A program made the translations under genes and the position numbers. A stretch of 64,000 nt of DNA from Candidatus Yaniella excrementigallinarum. Lineage in GTDB: Bacteria > Actinomycetota > Actinomycetes > Actinomycetales > Micrococcaceae. Where the stretch lies: assembly GCA_019113675.1 (NCBI GenBank), contig DXHA01000027.1, forward strand, positions 1 through 64,000, in the 5' to 3' direction. Of the stretch, positions 19,835 to 29,770 are shown piece by piece. A model generated the notes under the pieces. The model saw nothing but the letters and a program-made list of their open reading frames with translations, ran no database searches and was not told where the DNA came from. The stretch's first letter is position 1. Each line of letters starts with the position of its first letter.

Positions 19835-21259
19835 TTAAACCAGCGTTTTGAGTTTCGCCGCCTTTGGTTTTGAGGGTTTCACTTTGCTATCTGCTGGCAA
19901 AACCGGAATTGATGAGGTAATCGGTTCGTCATCAACTCCGACTCCTAGAGCACGTCCGGCAGTTTCTGGCAGCAATATCGTGGCGACAAAGGCGCCAGCT
20001 GCGATAACTGTCAAATAGATCGCCGGTGAGATCGGATTGCCGGTGACATCGATCAACCACGTAGCAACATACGGTGCGGTACCTCCGAATAACGCATAAG
20101 ACACGTTATAAGTGACGCCTGATGCCGTGTAGCGAACACGGGTAGGAAAGACTTCGGTGAGCAAAACTGCTGTGACCACGTTGGCTGCGACTGTACCGAA
20201 CATAATAATCAGCTGGCCAATAAGCGCGGTAGTGAATGTGGCTCCAGCGGCAATCATGTAGCCAGGAATGGCGGTGGCGGCCAGTAGGATGGCCGAAGCA
20301 TACATGGTCTTGCGCCGTCCAAATCTGTCACAAAAAATCCCTGCAAACGGGGCTGTTATAGCAGCAAGGGTCAGCACGATCACGTTAGATGCTAGGACTG
20401 GCACGGTGCCTAGCTGCACGACTTCGCGTAGGAAAGTCGTCATGTAGGTTGAAAAGATATAAAAGCTTAGCGCAGTCAAGGAAATGTACCCCGTCAGAAT
20501 TGCCATGGGGCGTGCCTGGGTGGCAATGGTAGACCGCAGAGGCGCGTGGTCGGTGATGTTATCTTTGGAAACGTCTTGGAACATGGGCGATTCACCCAAA
20601 CTACGGCGAACCCAAAACGCAATGAGTCCCAGGGGAGCGGCAATAAGAAATGGTATGCGCCAGCCCCACTGTTGCATAGCAACTTCCCCTAGTCCGGTGG
20701 TCAATAAGTAAGACAATAAGGCCGCCGCAGCAAAGGCTGCAAACGTTGCAGTTGGCATGGCAGAGCCCCAAAGCGCACGCTGTTGTGGTGGTGCATGTTC
20801 GATCACATAGGTGACCGCACCAGCGTATTCTCCGCCGGCAGATAAGCCTTGCAAGCAACGAGCGGCAGTTAAGAGCACAGCCGCCCAAATACCGATGTGT
20901 TCGTAACTGGGTAGGAGACCGATCGCTGCAGTGGACCCCGACATTAGCAGTACGGTCAATATCAGGACCGACTTGCGTCCAATCCGATCGCCGAGCATCC
21001 CGAAGAATGCACCGCCGACAGGACGCAGAGCAAATGCAACCGCGAAGATCGCAAAGGTTTGTAGTAACGCCACAGCACCATGTGATTCAGGAAAGAATGT
21101 ACTGGCAATGATTGTTGCCATAAAGCCATATACGGCAAAATCAAACCATTCGACAACGGTTCCTGCGAAACCGGCAAACGTTACTTGGCGTAGCATTTTC
21201 GGTGAGACTTCTGCAGTCGGGGATTGGTTTTCTATGGGAGTTGAGTCGCTGGCATTCAT
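19835..21259 (-). CDS. MFS transporter, metabolite:H+ symporter (ProP-like) family
   Basis: VVEWFDFAVYGFMATIIAS; RPVGGAFFGMLGDRIGRK; start chosen at 21259 (MNASDSTP) rather than ORF start 21385. Confidence 0.9.
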   Translation of the reverse strand: MNASDSTPIENQSPTAEVSPKMLRQVTFAGFAGTVVEWFDFAVYGFMATIIASTFFPESHGAVALLQTFAIFAVAFALRPVGGAFFGMLGDRIGRKSVLILTVLLMSGSTAAIGLLPSYEHIGIWAAVLLTAARCLQGLSAGGEYAGAVTYVIEHAPPQQRALWGSAMPTATFAAFAAAALLSYLLTTGLGEVAMQQWGWRIPFLIAAPLGLIAFWVRRSLGESPMFQDVSKDNITDHAPLRSTIATQARPMAILTGYISLTALSFYIFSTYMTTFLREVVQLGTVPVLASNVIVLTLAAITAPFAGIFCDRFGRRKTMYASAILLAATAIPGYMIAAGATFTTALIGQLIIMFGTVAANVVTAVLLTEVFPTRVRYTASGVTYNVSYALFGGTAPYVATWLIDVTGNPISPAIYLTVIAAGAFVATILLPETAGRALGVGVDDEPITSSIPVLPADSKVKPSKPKAAKLKTLV

Positions 21260-21332
21260 GAAGGACTCCAATGTTGGGGAAACCAGGGGACATAGTTTAT
21301 TCGGTCGTACTAAACTGTAAGTAAGAAACACA

Positions 21333-21377
21333 CATGGGTTTGTCGAAGCTGAAAATACCGGCTTCGACAAACCCATG
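21333..21377 (-). terminator. Perfect 17-bp hairpin between amidase gene and MFS gene
   Basis: CATGGGTTTGTCGAAGC-11 nt-GCTTCGACAAACCCATG; minus strand continues TGTGTTTCTTAC. Confidence 0.7.
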
Positions 21378-21410
21378 AAATTCAATCAACCCAGCAGCGT
21401 ATCAGAGCGC

Positions 21411-22166
21411 CTAGCTGCTGACATGCTGTTTGGCTGGCAAAGAAGTGGTTGGTATGGTGTCTTCGAAGTTTGGTAGTTCGTTGAGATAGTCGACGACGCT
21501 TTCAAGCGATTCTACGTCGCCGAATTTGGAGTCCATGTCGAACAGGTTGTACGCAACTACGCCTGGCACACGGTCACCTACAGCTTCTTTGACTACGATT
21601 GGCCGGAAACCTTCAGCTACGGCATCTTCTACAGTGTGGCGTACACATGCTGTTGCGGTAACGCCGGTGACAATGAGGGTGTCGATGCGATTCGCGGTGA
21701 GGAACTGATTGAGGTTGGTGCCTGGGAATGCCGAAGCACGTTTTTTCTTGATAACCAGTTCGCCTTCTAGTGGTGCGATTCGTGAGTCGATATCTGCAGC
21801 ACCGGTGGAGGCATCAAGAGTTTCCAAGGGGATCTTCTGGCCCCATAGGCCCATATCGGATGCGAGGTTGTCGTCAAGAACATCGTAGGCAGTGGTAATG
21901 AAAATGACTGGGACACCTTTGGCGCGTGCTGCGGCGTTGAGGTCTTGGCAAGCAGGGATGATGGTATCCATGTTCTCGCAGGAGAAGGAGTGACCCGGGC
22001 GGGTCCAAGCGTTGGCCATATCGATGTGAATGACGGCTGGGCGGGTTCCGTAACCGACGCGACGCTTGAAACCACGATCTTCGTAGAGCTCGGTGCCTGC
22101 TTCAAAGATTTTCTCCAGGACCGTTTCCATTTCTTGTTCGAGGGCCTTGTATTGTTCGTTAGCCAT
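21411..22166 (-). CDS. Isochorismatase-family cysteine hydrolase, N-carbamoylsarcosine amidase-like
   Basis: From recall closely resembles Arthrobacter N-carbamoylsarcosine amidase: RGFKRRVGYGTRPAVIHIDMANAWTRPGHSFSC...SAFPGTNLNQFLTANRIDTLIVTGVTATACVRHTVEDAVAEGFRPI...GDRVPGVVAYNLFDMDSKFGDVES; SD AAGGAGAT upstream of ATG 22166. Confidence 0.88.
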   Translation of the reverse strand: MANEQYKALEQEMETVLEKIFEAGTELYEDRGFKRRVGYGTRPAVIHIDMANAWTRPGHSFSCENMDTIIPACQDLNAAARAKGVPVIFITTAYDVLDDNLASDMGLWGQKIPLETLDASTGAADIDSRIAPLEGELVIKKKRASAFPGTNLNQFLTANRIDTLIVTGVTATACVRHTVEDAVAEGFRPIVVKEAVGDRVPGVVAYNLFDMDSKFGDVESLESVVDYLNELPNFEDTIPTTSLPAKQHVSS

Positions 22167-22364
22167 TTCAATCTCCTTTGTAGTGTGACCCGCAACACGT
22201 AGTTGCTGTATCAACAATATAGTTGTCTACTTAGCAACATGCAAGAGTTTCGATAAAATTTCCGAAACCCGCCGTGCGCACCGTTATGGAAAGAAGCCAT
22301 ACCTAAAGTCAGAGCTGAATGGGCCCTTGGACCGGGACTGGTGCTAACCGTAGCGAAACAGAAA

Positions 22365-22404
22365 CGGCGTCTGTCCAACACCGAAGTGAATTGGACAGAC
22401 GCCG
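22365..22404 (-). terminator. Perfect 14-bp hairpin downstream of DUF4442-like gene
   Basis: CGGCGTCTGTCCAA-12 nt-TTGGACAGACGCCG; minus strand continues TTTCTGTTTCG. Confidence 0.7.
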
Positions 22405-22422
22405 AATGGCATTGTGTGCTAG

Positions 22423-22950
22423 TTACTTAGTGGCTACTTCAGCCTCCGAGCGTTCCAGCGCTTCACGCTTTTTGCGGAAATATACCTGGCGACGAATAAT
22501 CGCGACTGTTTCGCCTTGCTCATCGGTGATCTCTGCATCGAACCAGTGTAGATATTTGTCGCCGTTAGCCGTCTCGGAACGAATCAGCTGCCAGGTTTCT
22601 TCAGAGACCTGTATCTCGGCAGTGATTTTGCCCTTGCCGGGTTTGATGAACTGGGCCTCCACACCGACGTCCCAAACCAGGTACTCTTTGCCCAGCCCAT
22701 AGACCCCAGCGAACATAAAAAACGGGTCGGTCATCGATAGCATAGTGCCCCCAAATGCTGTGCCCACCAGGTTCCTTGTGAAGATATTGGGCTTATGGGA
22801 CACGATCGCGTGAGAAGCATCCTCAGAAATATATTCCGGTTTGATACCAGCACCGAAATAGGGCGGCCAGTACCGCATAAACCGTTCTAAGAACTTTGGG
22901 CCGATTCGCATCGATGCGTACGTCGGAATTTTGAATTTAGGAAGCTTCAA
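22423..22950 (-). CDS. DUF4442/PaaI-like hot-dog fold protein
   Basis: RYWPPYFGAGIKPEYISEDASHAIVSHKPNIFTRNLVGTAFGGTMLSMTDPFFM. Confidence 0.75.
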   Translation of the reverse strand: MKLPKFKIPTYASMRIGPKFLERFMRYWPPYFGAGIKPEYISEDASHAIVSHKPNIFTRNLVGTAFGGTMLSMTDPFFMFAGVYGLGKEYLVWDVGVEAQFIKPGKGKITAEIQVSEETWQLIRSETANGDKYLHWFDAEITDEQGETVAIIRRQVYFRKKREALERSEAEVATK

Positions 22951-23269
22951 ACCTGTACTCCTTGGCTAAGACTGGCGCTTCTGTAGGCCAGGTCAGTTGG
23001 TGATATGCATAGCTGTGTTCTACTTTAGGACACAGCTATGGGCTCCCATGCTTTAGGAAGGGTCTGTAAGCCACCAAATGCTGACCAGAAGTTATGCATT
23101 GGAGGCCACTATTGACCCGAGGATAAGCTGTCGGGCATACCGTTGGGGCTCACATAAGTCCGCTACTATACGGTACCGCCCGCTAAGACATCTGCCTTAG
23201 TGCCAAGAAATTGCCTCGTCTCTTTAGCACTAGGTGCAAAACCATACATACAGCTCAGGGGCCTTTTGG

Positions 23270-25555
23270 CTAGCCTGCATGTTTGGCGTCTGCCTTAGCG
23301 GAGCGTTTTTGCCGTTTAGGCTTTTCTTCGGACCCTTGGTCGTCGTCCTGACGTTTCGTCTCGGGGCGATGGGCTTTAATCGAAACCACGATCACCACGG
23401 CGACAAGTCCAAGTAGCCCGATAAGTAGCCACGCTGCTATCGGTAATAGCACTCCGGCGGTATCAAATGGGCCACCAGCAATCAGTGAGCGCAGTCCGTC
23501 GACCGAGTGGGTAATCGGTAGCCACGAGTGGAGGCGCTGTAAAAACTCCGGAGCAGTCTCAATGGGGTATGTACCGCCAGCTGCTGATAGTTGTAGAACG
23601 ATCATCACCAGCGCAATGAAGCGCCCGGGAGGGCCCAGGGCGGCGATAAGCATCTGGTTAATCATAAAGAACGTGAGGCTGGCGAAGAAGCTCAGAGCAT
23701 ATACCCCAGCAGTATCTGCCATATCGATACCGACACCAAAGCGAACCAAGGTCACCATCAGGCTGCTTTGGATAAACGCCATGATAAACGCTGGGGTGAT
23801 GCTAGAGATGACTGCACGCAGTGTTGAGCCAGAACGGACAATTTGGCGCATATTGAGTGCAGGCCGCATGAGGAAGTAGCCCATTGCACCGACCCAGAGG
23901 GCCAGGCTCATGAAGTAGGGTGCTAGCCCCCACCCATAGCCTTCTACTTCGTGTGCCCTTTGGTCATCGAGTTCCACCGGGTCGGAGGCTGTTGAGGATA
24001 GGTGATCGCTTTCCTCATCCGTATATGTTGGTACTTCATCCTTGCCGTCATCTAGGCCGGAAGCCAGATCATTAGCGCCCTCGTCGAGATCGCCGAGTCC
24101 ACTCTCGAGGTCCCCTGCGCCAGATGCCGCTTCGGTTGTGCCTGAAACCAGCTCGTCAGTACCGTCGTCTAGCTCAGCAGCACCGTCCCGTAACGTAACC
24201 AATCCATCGCTGAGCTCACTTGAAGCCGATGATGCAGTGCCAATCGCGCTGGAGAGTTCATCGGCACTTTCTACAAGTGTTCCGGATGCAGCGGTCAGCC
24301 GGTCGGCACCTTCATATAGTAGTTGGCTGCCTTCCGATGCTTTGTCTGCACCCTGATAAGCCTCGTCAAGGATGGACTGAATATCTTGGCTGTCTGCGGA
24401 TAGCCCAGTTAGACCCGTTGAAGAACCATCACCGAGTAACGCCGATGCATCATCTGCTAGTGATTGTGCTTCGTCTCGGACCGAAGCTACATTATCTTGA
24501 GCAGTCCCAGCATCATCAGCGATATCCTGCAATGCGGCCTTACGTTGGTCTTCGGAAAGATTATCCCAGTCCTCAAGTAATTCTTGGCTATCCGTGGCGA
24601 CTCCGCCGGTTCCATCTGTTAAGGAGTCGGCGGACTCCAAGACATTATCAGCGGTGCCCTTCAGGCCTTCGGCTTTGTCGAGTGCATCTTCTAAGCCACT
24701 GACAATACCTGTCACTTCAGAAGCCGCATTATCAAGTGCGCCGGCAAGATCTTGTATGCGACCGGCGATGTTGTTAGCTTCAGAATCGATAGTTCTGGCG
24801 GTATCGGGTAGTCCTGATGTTTTATCGTTGAGTTCGGCAAGCCCGTCACTCAGCTGCGTTGAGCCTTCAGAAGCTTCTGCGGTGCCGGCTGCTAGCTGTG
24901 AAGCCCCGTCGGATAAATCGTATGCTCCGTCAGTAAGCGCATCCAAGCCGACTACTAGATCGCCTGCACCCGAGTGGGCGCTGTCGGTGCCATCAGAAAG
25001 TTCATGGGCCCCGTCTGCGGCATCAGTCAGTGCCTCAGCAATATCGTTGAAACCTACGGTTACTTGGTTTAGGAACTCTTCACCAACCTGTTGCGACACG
25101 GTGGTTCGGACTGTTTCGCCCACGGTTGCAGCGATGTTACCGACAATCATATTGGAGGCGTCATTGGTGGTGATGGTCAGCTGTGATTTGGCTGCTTCTA
25201 AGGGATCGTCATCGCCCAAGGATGCTGCAGAAGCAGAAAAATCCTCCGGGATTGTCAAAATTGCGCGTATGTCGCCATCTTCCAGGGCAGTGTCGGCTGC
25301 GCTTTGCGACATAGTTTCCCATGCAAAGCCGTCATCAGAGTCCAACAACTCATCTGTTAGGTCATCACCCAGGGTAAGTTCTTCGTCGTCGATGGTAGCA
25401 GGTGAGTCCTCGTTGACGATCGCAGCAGACATGGTATCCAGCGAGCCGGTGGGGTCTTTGACCGACCACACCAGAAGGCTGGCATAGATCAATGGAATAA
25501 AAGCGAGCGCCGTTAGGATAATTATCAACTGGACTCTTGGGTTGAGTCGTGACAT
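23270..25555 (-). CDS. YhgE/Pip-family membrane protein with Gly/Asp/Ser-rich coiled extracellular repeats
   Basis: N-terminal TM, repeated (L)xDGAxxLxxG units, C-terminal ABC-2-like multi-TM region. Confidence 0.88.
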   Translation of the reverse strand: MSRLNPRVQLIIILTALAFIPLIYASLLVWSVKDPTGSLDTMSAAIVNEDSPATIDDEELTLGDDLTDELLDSDDGFAWETMSQSAADTALEDGDIRAILTIPEDFSASAASLGDDDPLEAAKSQLTITTNDASNMIVGNIAATVGETVRTTVSQQVGEEFLNQVTVGFNDIAEALTDAADGAHELSDGTDSAHSGAGDLVVGLDALTDGAYDLSDGASQLAAGTAEASEGSTQLSDGLAELNDKTSGLPDTARTIDSEANNIAGRIQDLAGALDNAASEVTGIVSGLEDALDKAEGLKGTADNVLESADSLTDGTGGVATDSQELLEDWDNLSEDQRKAALQDIADDAGTAQDNVASVRDEAQSLADDASALLGDGSSTGLTGLSADSQDIQSILDEAYQGADKASEGSQLLYEGADRLTAASGTLVESADELSSAIGTASSASSELSDGLVTLRDGAAELDDGTDELVSGTTEAASGAGDLESGLGDLDEGANDLASGLDDGKDEVPTYTDEESDHLSSTASDPVELDDQRAHEVEGYGWGLAPYFMSLALWVGAMGYFLMRPALNMRQIVRSGSTLRAVISSITPAFIMAFIQSSLMVTLVRFGVGIDMADTAGVYALSFFASLTFFMINQMLIAALGPPGRFIALVMIVLQLSAAGGTYPIETAPEFLQRLHSWLPITHSVDGLRSLIAGGPFDTAGVLLPIAAWLLIGLLGLVAVVIVVSIKAHRPETKRQDDDQGSEEKPKRQKRSAKADAKHAG

Positions 25556-25590
25556 AGATGAACTCCCTGACCGGTTGTTGGCGACACACT

Positions 25591-25625
25591 ACTTTTACGG
25601 ATGTAAAACTTACATATGTAAAAGT
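25591..25625. promoter_or_regulatory. Nested palindromic operator candidate between YhgE/Pip gene and tetR
   Basis: ACTTTTACGGATGTAAAACTTACATATGTAAAAGT: TTTTAC-GGAT-GTAAAA (25593-25608), TTACATATGTAA (25610-25621), outer ACTTTTAC...GTAAAAGT. Confidence 0.7.
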
Positions 25626-25689
25626 ATCGGTTATGCTGGTGAGTGTCAATTGGCTGGTATACAGTCGCAGACGTTGTGAGGGGATAATA

Positions 25690-26304
25690 ATGACAGCAGC
25701 GCAGTCCGATGAAGAGGCAGTTGAAGTCAACCCGCGGGCTGAGCGTTCCCGAACAGCCCTGATAGAGGCGATGACGCGTGCACTCGATGCCCATGAACTC
25801 GGGTCGGTGCTAAGCGTCGCCGAGATTTCACGGGCAGCTGGGGTGAGTAGGCCTACATTGTACCAACATTTTGGCGACCTGCCGAACCTCATGCGGGCAG
25901 CAGCGATGGTGCGATTAGTCGCATTATTTGATTCGGTGCCGGAGCCAGACTCCGGAGTGTCATGGCCCGAGGCGTCTGTCACAGTGCTGCGTGCGCTGTT
26001 GACCGAGTTGGAATATCGACGCGAGTTTTATTTGGCTGTTTTGGATTCCACCGTGGCTGGCGACGTCCGTGAAGACGTCATAGAATTTTTAGCTACCCGT
26101 ATTGTCGACGTGACGGCTTTGGGCCCGGTGATGAAAGACGCCGAACCCACAAGAGAGGATGTTCACGAAAAAGCGTTATTCTTAGCCGCCGGAGCTTTGT
26201 GGCGTACTGAACGGTGGCTGCGGGATGACGAATCTGAACCTGCAGAACAACTTGCCGACCGGCTCAGCCGGATTTTGGCAACGGCTGCCGGCGTGCACGA
26301 TTGA
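25690..26304 (+). CDS. TetR-family transcriptional regulator
   Basis: MTAAQSDEEAVEVNPRAERSRTALIEAMTRALDAHELGSVLSVAEISRAAGVSRPTLYQHFGDLPNLM; start at 25690 preferred over ORF start. Confidence 0.88.
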   Translation: MTAAQSDEEAVEVNPRAERSRTALIEAMTRALDAHELGSVLSVAEISRAAGVSRPTLYQHFGDLPNLMRAAAMVRLVALFDSVPEPDSGVSWPEASVTVLRALLTELEYRREFYLAVLDSTVAGDVREDVIEFLATRIVDVTALGPVMKDAEPTREDVHEKALFLAAGALWRTERWLRDDESEPAEQLADRLSRILATAAGVHD

Positions 26305-26483
26305 GATAGCCTCTCGGCGGTATCAAGTACCGCAATATATGGGTGTCCTAGAAGCTGTTGGGGGGAGTGCAGCAAACCAGATGCGCGAGCTATTATCGGT
26401 TCTGTGTTCGATATGCGCTCGCGTTTTGTTGGCAGCAGAATTTCCGGATTGTAATATGTCGCAAAGTGTAGTTGGCTGAAACA

Positions 26484-26517
26484 CAACAAGCCACCAGCGA
26501 ATGCCGGTGGCTTGTTG
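26484..26517. terminator. Hairpin terminator between convergent tetR and asd
   Basis: CAACAAGCCACC-10 nt-GGTGGCTTGTTG. Confidence 0.65.
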
Positions 26518-26546
26518 CAAGAGCTTATCTGATCGCGCGAGACTAC

Positions 26547-27719
26547 TTAGAGGTTGCCGGTGGCGATCATAAGCATTCTGCGTACTGGTTCGGCAGCGCC
26601 CCATAAGAGCTGGTCGCCGACGGTAAACGCGGAAATGTATTCAGGACCCATAGCCAGTTTGCGAACTCGACCTACGGGGACGTCCATAGTGCCGGTGACA
26701 GCTACTGGGGTGAGTTGTTCGACCGAGGCTTCTTTGGTATTCGGGACAAACTTAACCCAGTCGTTGTCATTGGCCAGTAGATCTTCGATTTCATCAAGGG
26801 GGATGTCCTTGGTGAGTTTCAGCGTTAATGCCTGAGAGTGTGAGCGCAATGCCCCCACGCGCACTGTTACAGACTCTAGCGGCATGATGTCATCATCGCT
26901 ACGACCCATGATTTTATTGGTTTCGGCCATACCCTTCCAGTCCTCGCGAGACATGCCATTACCAAGATCCGAATCGATCCAAGGGATCAGAGAGCCAGCA
27001 AGTGGCGCACCGAATTCGGTGGTATCCATGGAGCCGTCGCGCTGAGCCTCGATAACTTTTCGGTCCAGCTCTAAGATGGCCGAATTCGGGTTGGCAAGGT
27101 CTGCTGCTACAGCATTGTGGAGGGTGCCAAAACCTTTGAGTAGTTCGCGCATGTGACGAGCGCCGCCACCAGAAGCTGCCTGGTAAGTCATGGCGGTTCC
27201 CCATTCGACCAACCCGTTACGCAGTAGCCCACCGATTCCCAGCGTCATCAAAGATACGGTGCAGTTACCGCCGACGAACTGGTTGACACCGTTTTTCAAT
27301 CCGGCATCAATTTGGTCGCGGTTGACCGGGTCGAGCACGATAATGGATTCATCATCCATGCGAAGCGCTGATGCAGCATCGATCCACAGGCCGTCCCAGC
27401 CTGCAGCACGAAGTTCCGGGTAGATCTCATTGGTGTAGTCGCCGCCCTGGGTCGTTAAAATAATGGGCAGTTTTGCCAGGGTGTCAATGTCGCGGGCATC
27501 GCGCAACGTCTCGGAGGTGTCAACGCCTTCGAGTTCGGGAACCGGTCCGCCTGGATTTGAGGTGGAGAAGAATACCGGATTGATTTTGGCAAAGTCGTTT
27601 TCTTCTAGCATCCGTTGCATCAGCACGGATCCGACCATGCCGCGCCAGCCGATAATACCCACAGACGGGCGGGCTGCAACGTCAGCGTACATTGGATTCT
27701 CCGAAACTTGTTGAGTCAT
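26547..27719 (-). CDS. asd: Aspartate-semialdehyde dehydrogenase (E. coli-type subfamily)
   Basis: [90 protein letters not shown]. Confidence 0.95.
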   Translation of the reverse strand: MTQQVSENPMYADVAARPSVGIIGWRGMVGSVLMQRMLEENDFAKINPVFFSTSNPGGPVPELEGVDTSETLRDARDIDTLAKLPIILTTQGGDYTNEIYPELRAAGWDGLWIDAASALRMDDESIIVLDPVNRDQIDAGLKNGVNQFVGGNCTVSLMTLGIGGLLRNGLVEWGTAMTYQAASGGGARHMRELLKGFGTLHNAVAADLANPNSAILELDRKVIEAQRDGSMDTTEFGAPLAGSLIPWIDSDLGNGMSREDWKGMAETNKIMGRSDDDIMPLESVTVRVGALRSHSQALTLKLTKDIPLDEIEDLLANDNDWVKFVPNTKEASVEQLTPVAVTGTMDVPVGRVRKLAMGPEYISAFTVGDQLLWGAAEPVRRMLMIATGNL

Positions 27720-27725
27720 AGTTTC

Positions 27726-27968
27726 CTATTCTACATTCTGCGATAGAGCGAATTTCTTCCTAGCGTTGTATGCCCACAGGCCCAGACCGATAAACAGTTG
27801 GGTAAGTACCAGTATAAAAACTACCCCCGCAATGGTTTTGCCGGTGAGCACTAAGTACAGGCCCATGCCGGCACATACCAACGCCAAGAGGGGGCCAGCG
27901 ACCAAACCAATAAATGTGAGGACCAGTTGGCGTTGCGAGGCAGGGGTCGTGCTAGGCGTCTTGGTCAA
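27726..27968 (-). CDS. Small two-TM membrane protein of unknown function
   Basis: In-frame TTG at 27968 gives [72 protein letters not shown]; start uncertain. Confidence 0.6.
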   Translation of the reverse strand: MTKTPSTTPASQRQLVLTFIGLVAGPLLALVCAGMGLYLVLTGKTIAGVVFILVLTQLFIGLGLWAYNARKKFALSQNVE

Positions 27969-28542
27969 GGGTGCGCTCCCATCGTTCAAACCGGTACTCG
28001 ACTGAGGATTTAGAGGTATGCCACCCATCGGAGGGGTCCTGTCTCGTGGACGACCACGAATTATCCAGCTGAGGTGCATACGTGTCGCCGTCGACATGCA
28101 GATTGAATACACTGCGTTCGATGATCGAGGTTACATCTATGGCCTGATCATATAGCGTGCCCCCGCCTATCACCCAAACGTGCTGATCAGATTTAAGCTG
28201 ACCGGCAAGTTCTAGTCCTGATTGCAGGTCTGCGACGACGTGGACCCTGTCATCGTTCAGATTCGGGTCTGTCGGGTCGGCACTGAATGAGCCTGAGACC
28301 ACGATGGAAGTCCGGCCTGGAAGTGGGCGTACCGAGTCAGGAAATGAGGACCAGGTTCGGCGTCCCATGATCAGTACTTGGCCCATGGTCATTTGCTTGA
28401 AATGCTGCAGATCCTCAGGCACATCCCAGGGCATAGCCCCGTCTAAACCGATGACGCCGTCCAGACTTTGTGCCCAGATCATGCCTAGCACGGTGTTAGA
28501 CGGCAACTGGAGCTTTGATGGTGGGGTGGTATTGGTATTCAA
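27952..28542 (-). CDS. folA: Dihydrofolate reductase
   Basis: [62 protein letters not shown]. Confidence 0.95.
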   Translation of the reverse strand: MNTNTTPPSKLQLPSNTVLGMIWAQSLDGVIGLDGAMPWDVPEDLQHFKQMTMGQVLIMGRRTWSSFPDSVRPLPGRTSIVVSGSFSADPTDPNLNDDRVHVVADLQSGLELAGQLKSDQHVWVIGGGTLYDQAIDVTSIIERSVFNLHVDGDTYAPQLDNSWSSTRQDPSDGWHTSKSSVEYRFERWERTLDQDA

Positions 28543-29329
28543 CGAGTTCGAAATCTTCCAATGCGTAACTGAACAGGTCTTTTGGCTTACGAGTAAACCT
28601 CAGCTGGGGGTAAGGATAGGGCTCGCGTGAAAGTTGTTCACGAACTTGATCTAAGTGGTTGGCGTAGATGTGCACGTCGCCGCCGGTCCAGATAAATTCC
28701 CCAAGGTTATAGCCAAGCTGCTGGGCCATCATCATGGTCAATAGTGAATATTCAGCAATATTGAACGGCACCCCCAAAAACATATCGGCCGAGCGTTGGT
28801 AGAGCTGACACGATAGCTTGCCAGGACCATCATCTTCTGGCTGAACGTGGAATTGGAACATTGCGTGACAAGCTGGTAAGGCCATTTCGTCGAGTTGTCC
28901 AGGGTTCCAAGCTGTAACCAGGTGACGCCGGGATGCAGGTTGATGGGCTAGGGAATCCATCACCTGGCTGATTTGATCGATACTGGCACCATTGGGAGCC
29001 GGCCAGGACCGCCACTGCACCCCATAAATGGGACCGAGATCGCCGTCGTCATCTGCCCATTCATTCCAAATACGTACCCCGCGTTCTTGCAGCCATTGCA
29101 CATTGGAGTCTCCATTGAGAAACCAGATCAGTTCTAAAGCCGCCGATTTAAAATGGACGCGTTTGGTGGTGATCAGGGGAAAATATTCAGCCAGATTGAA
29201 ACGCATTTGCCGACCAAAAACCGAATACGTTCCGGTGCCGGTGCGGTCACCGGTCAATGTGCCGTTCGCTAATACTTCGGCCAGCAGGTTTTCATATGGT
29301 GTATCGATGCCGGTGGGGTTGTTATACAT
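28496..29329 (-). CDS. thyA: Thymidylate synthase
   Basis: [46 protein letters not shown]. Confidence 0.97.
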   Translation of the reverse strand: MYNNPTGIDTPYENLLAEVLANGTLTGDRTGTGTYSVFGRQMRFNLAEYFPLITTKRVHFKSAALELIWFLNGDSNVQWLQERGVRIWNEWADDDGDLGPIYGVQWRSWPAPNGASIDQISQVMDSLAHQPASRRHLVTAWNPGQLDEMALPACHAMFQFHVQPEDDGPGKLSCQLYQRSADMFLGVPFNIAEYSLLTMMMAQQLGYNLGEFIWTGGDVHIYANHLDQVREQLSREPYPYPQLRFTRKPKDLFSYALEDFELVEYQYHPTIKAPVAV

Positions 29330-29331
29330 GC

Positions 29332-29718
29332 CTATCGTTTCGTGAAGGTGTCACTGTGCTGCGCGCCCGGGTTGGTAATCAGTTCCAGATATTCCGGGTA
29401 CCTGCGTAAATAGTCCACAATATAGGAACACTGGGTGGTGAATTGTCGTTCTTGCTTTTTTAGCTGCTCTAAGACGAGCGTTGCCAACGCCCGGGCATAA
29501 CCCTGTCGACCGTACTGCTCGGCGACAATTGTGTGTTGCAAAACGTACACCTCGGGATCGTCTTCTGCCATACGATAGCCAATAAACCCGATGAGTACTG
29601 AATCTTCGGTTTCTGGATGATCTTGATGAAGCTCAAAGCGGTCCTTGGCGGGAACATCCACTAACCGAAGGTTTTGGTGAATGATTTTTTCTGGCTGGGC
29701 GCCCGTCGAGGTAGTCAT
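29332..29718 (-). CDS. GNAT-like (YjdJ-type) N-acetyltransferase
   Basis: [51 protein letters not shown]. Confidence 0.75.
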   Translation of the reverse strand: MTTSTGAQPEKIIHQNLRLVDVPAKDRFELHQDHPETEDSVLIGFIGYRMAEDDPEVYVLQHTIVAEQYGRQGYARALATLVLEQLKKQERQFTTQCSYIVDYLRRYPEYLELITNPGAQHSDTFTKR

Positions 29719-29770
29719 AACGTAAGCCTATCAAGCAGGGGCCAGCCCGAGAATAGCTACTAGTTGACCG

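Noticed and set aside
23234-23416. 60-aa plus-strand ORF with hydrophobic segment
   Set aside because: Mostly antisense to the C-terminus of the YhgE/Pip gene, no convincing SD; hydrophobicity is likely incidental.
24594-25487. 297-aa plus-strand ORF, Ser/Ala/Pro-rich, opposite the YhgE/Pip gene
   Set aside because: Mirror of the repetitive Gly/Asp/Ser coding sequence on the minus strand; composition is an antisense artifact and no promoter or SD is convincing.
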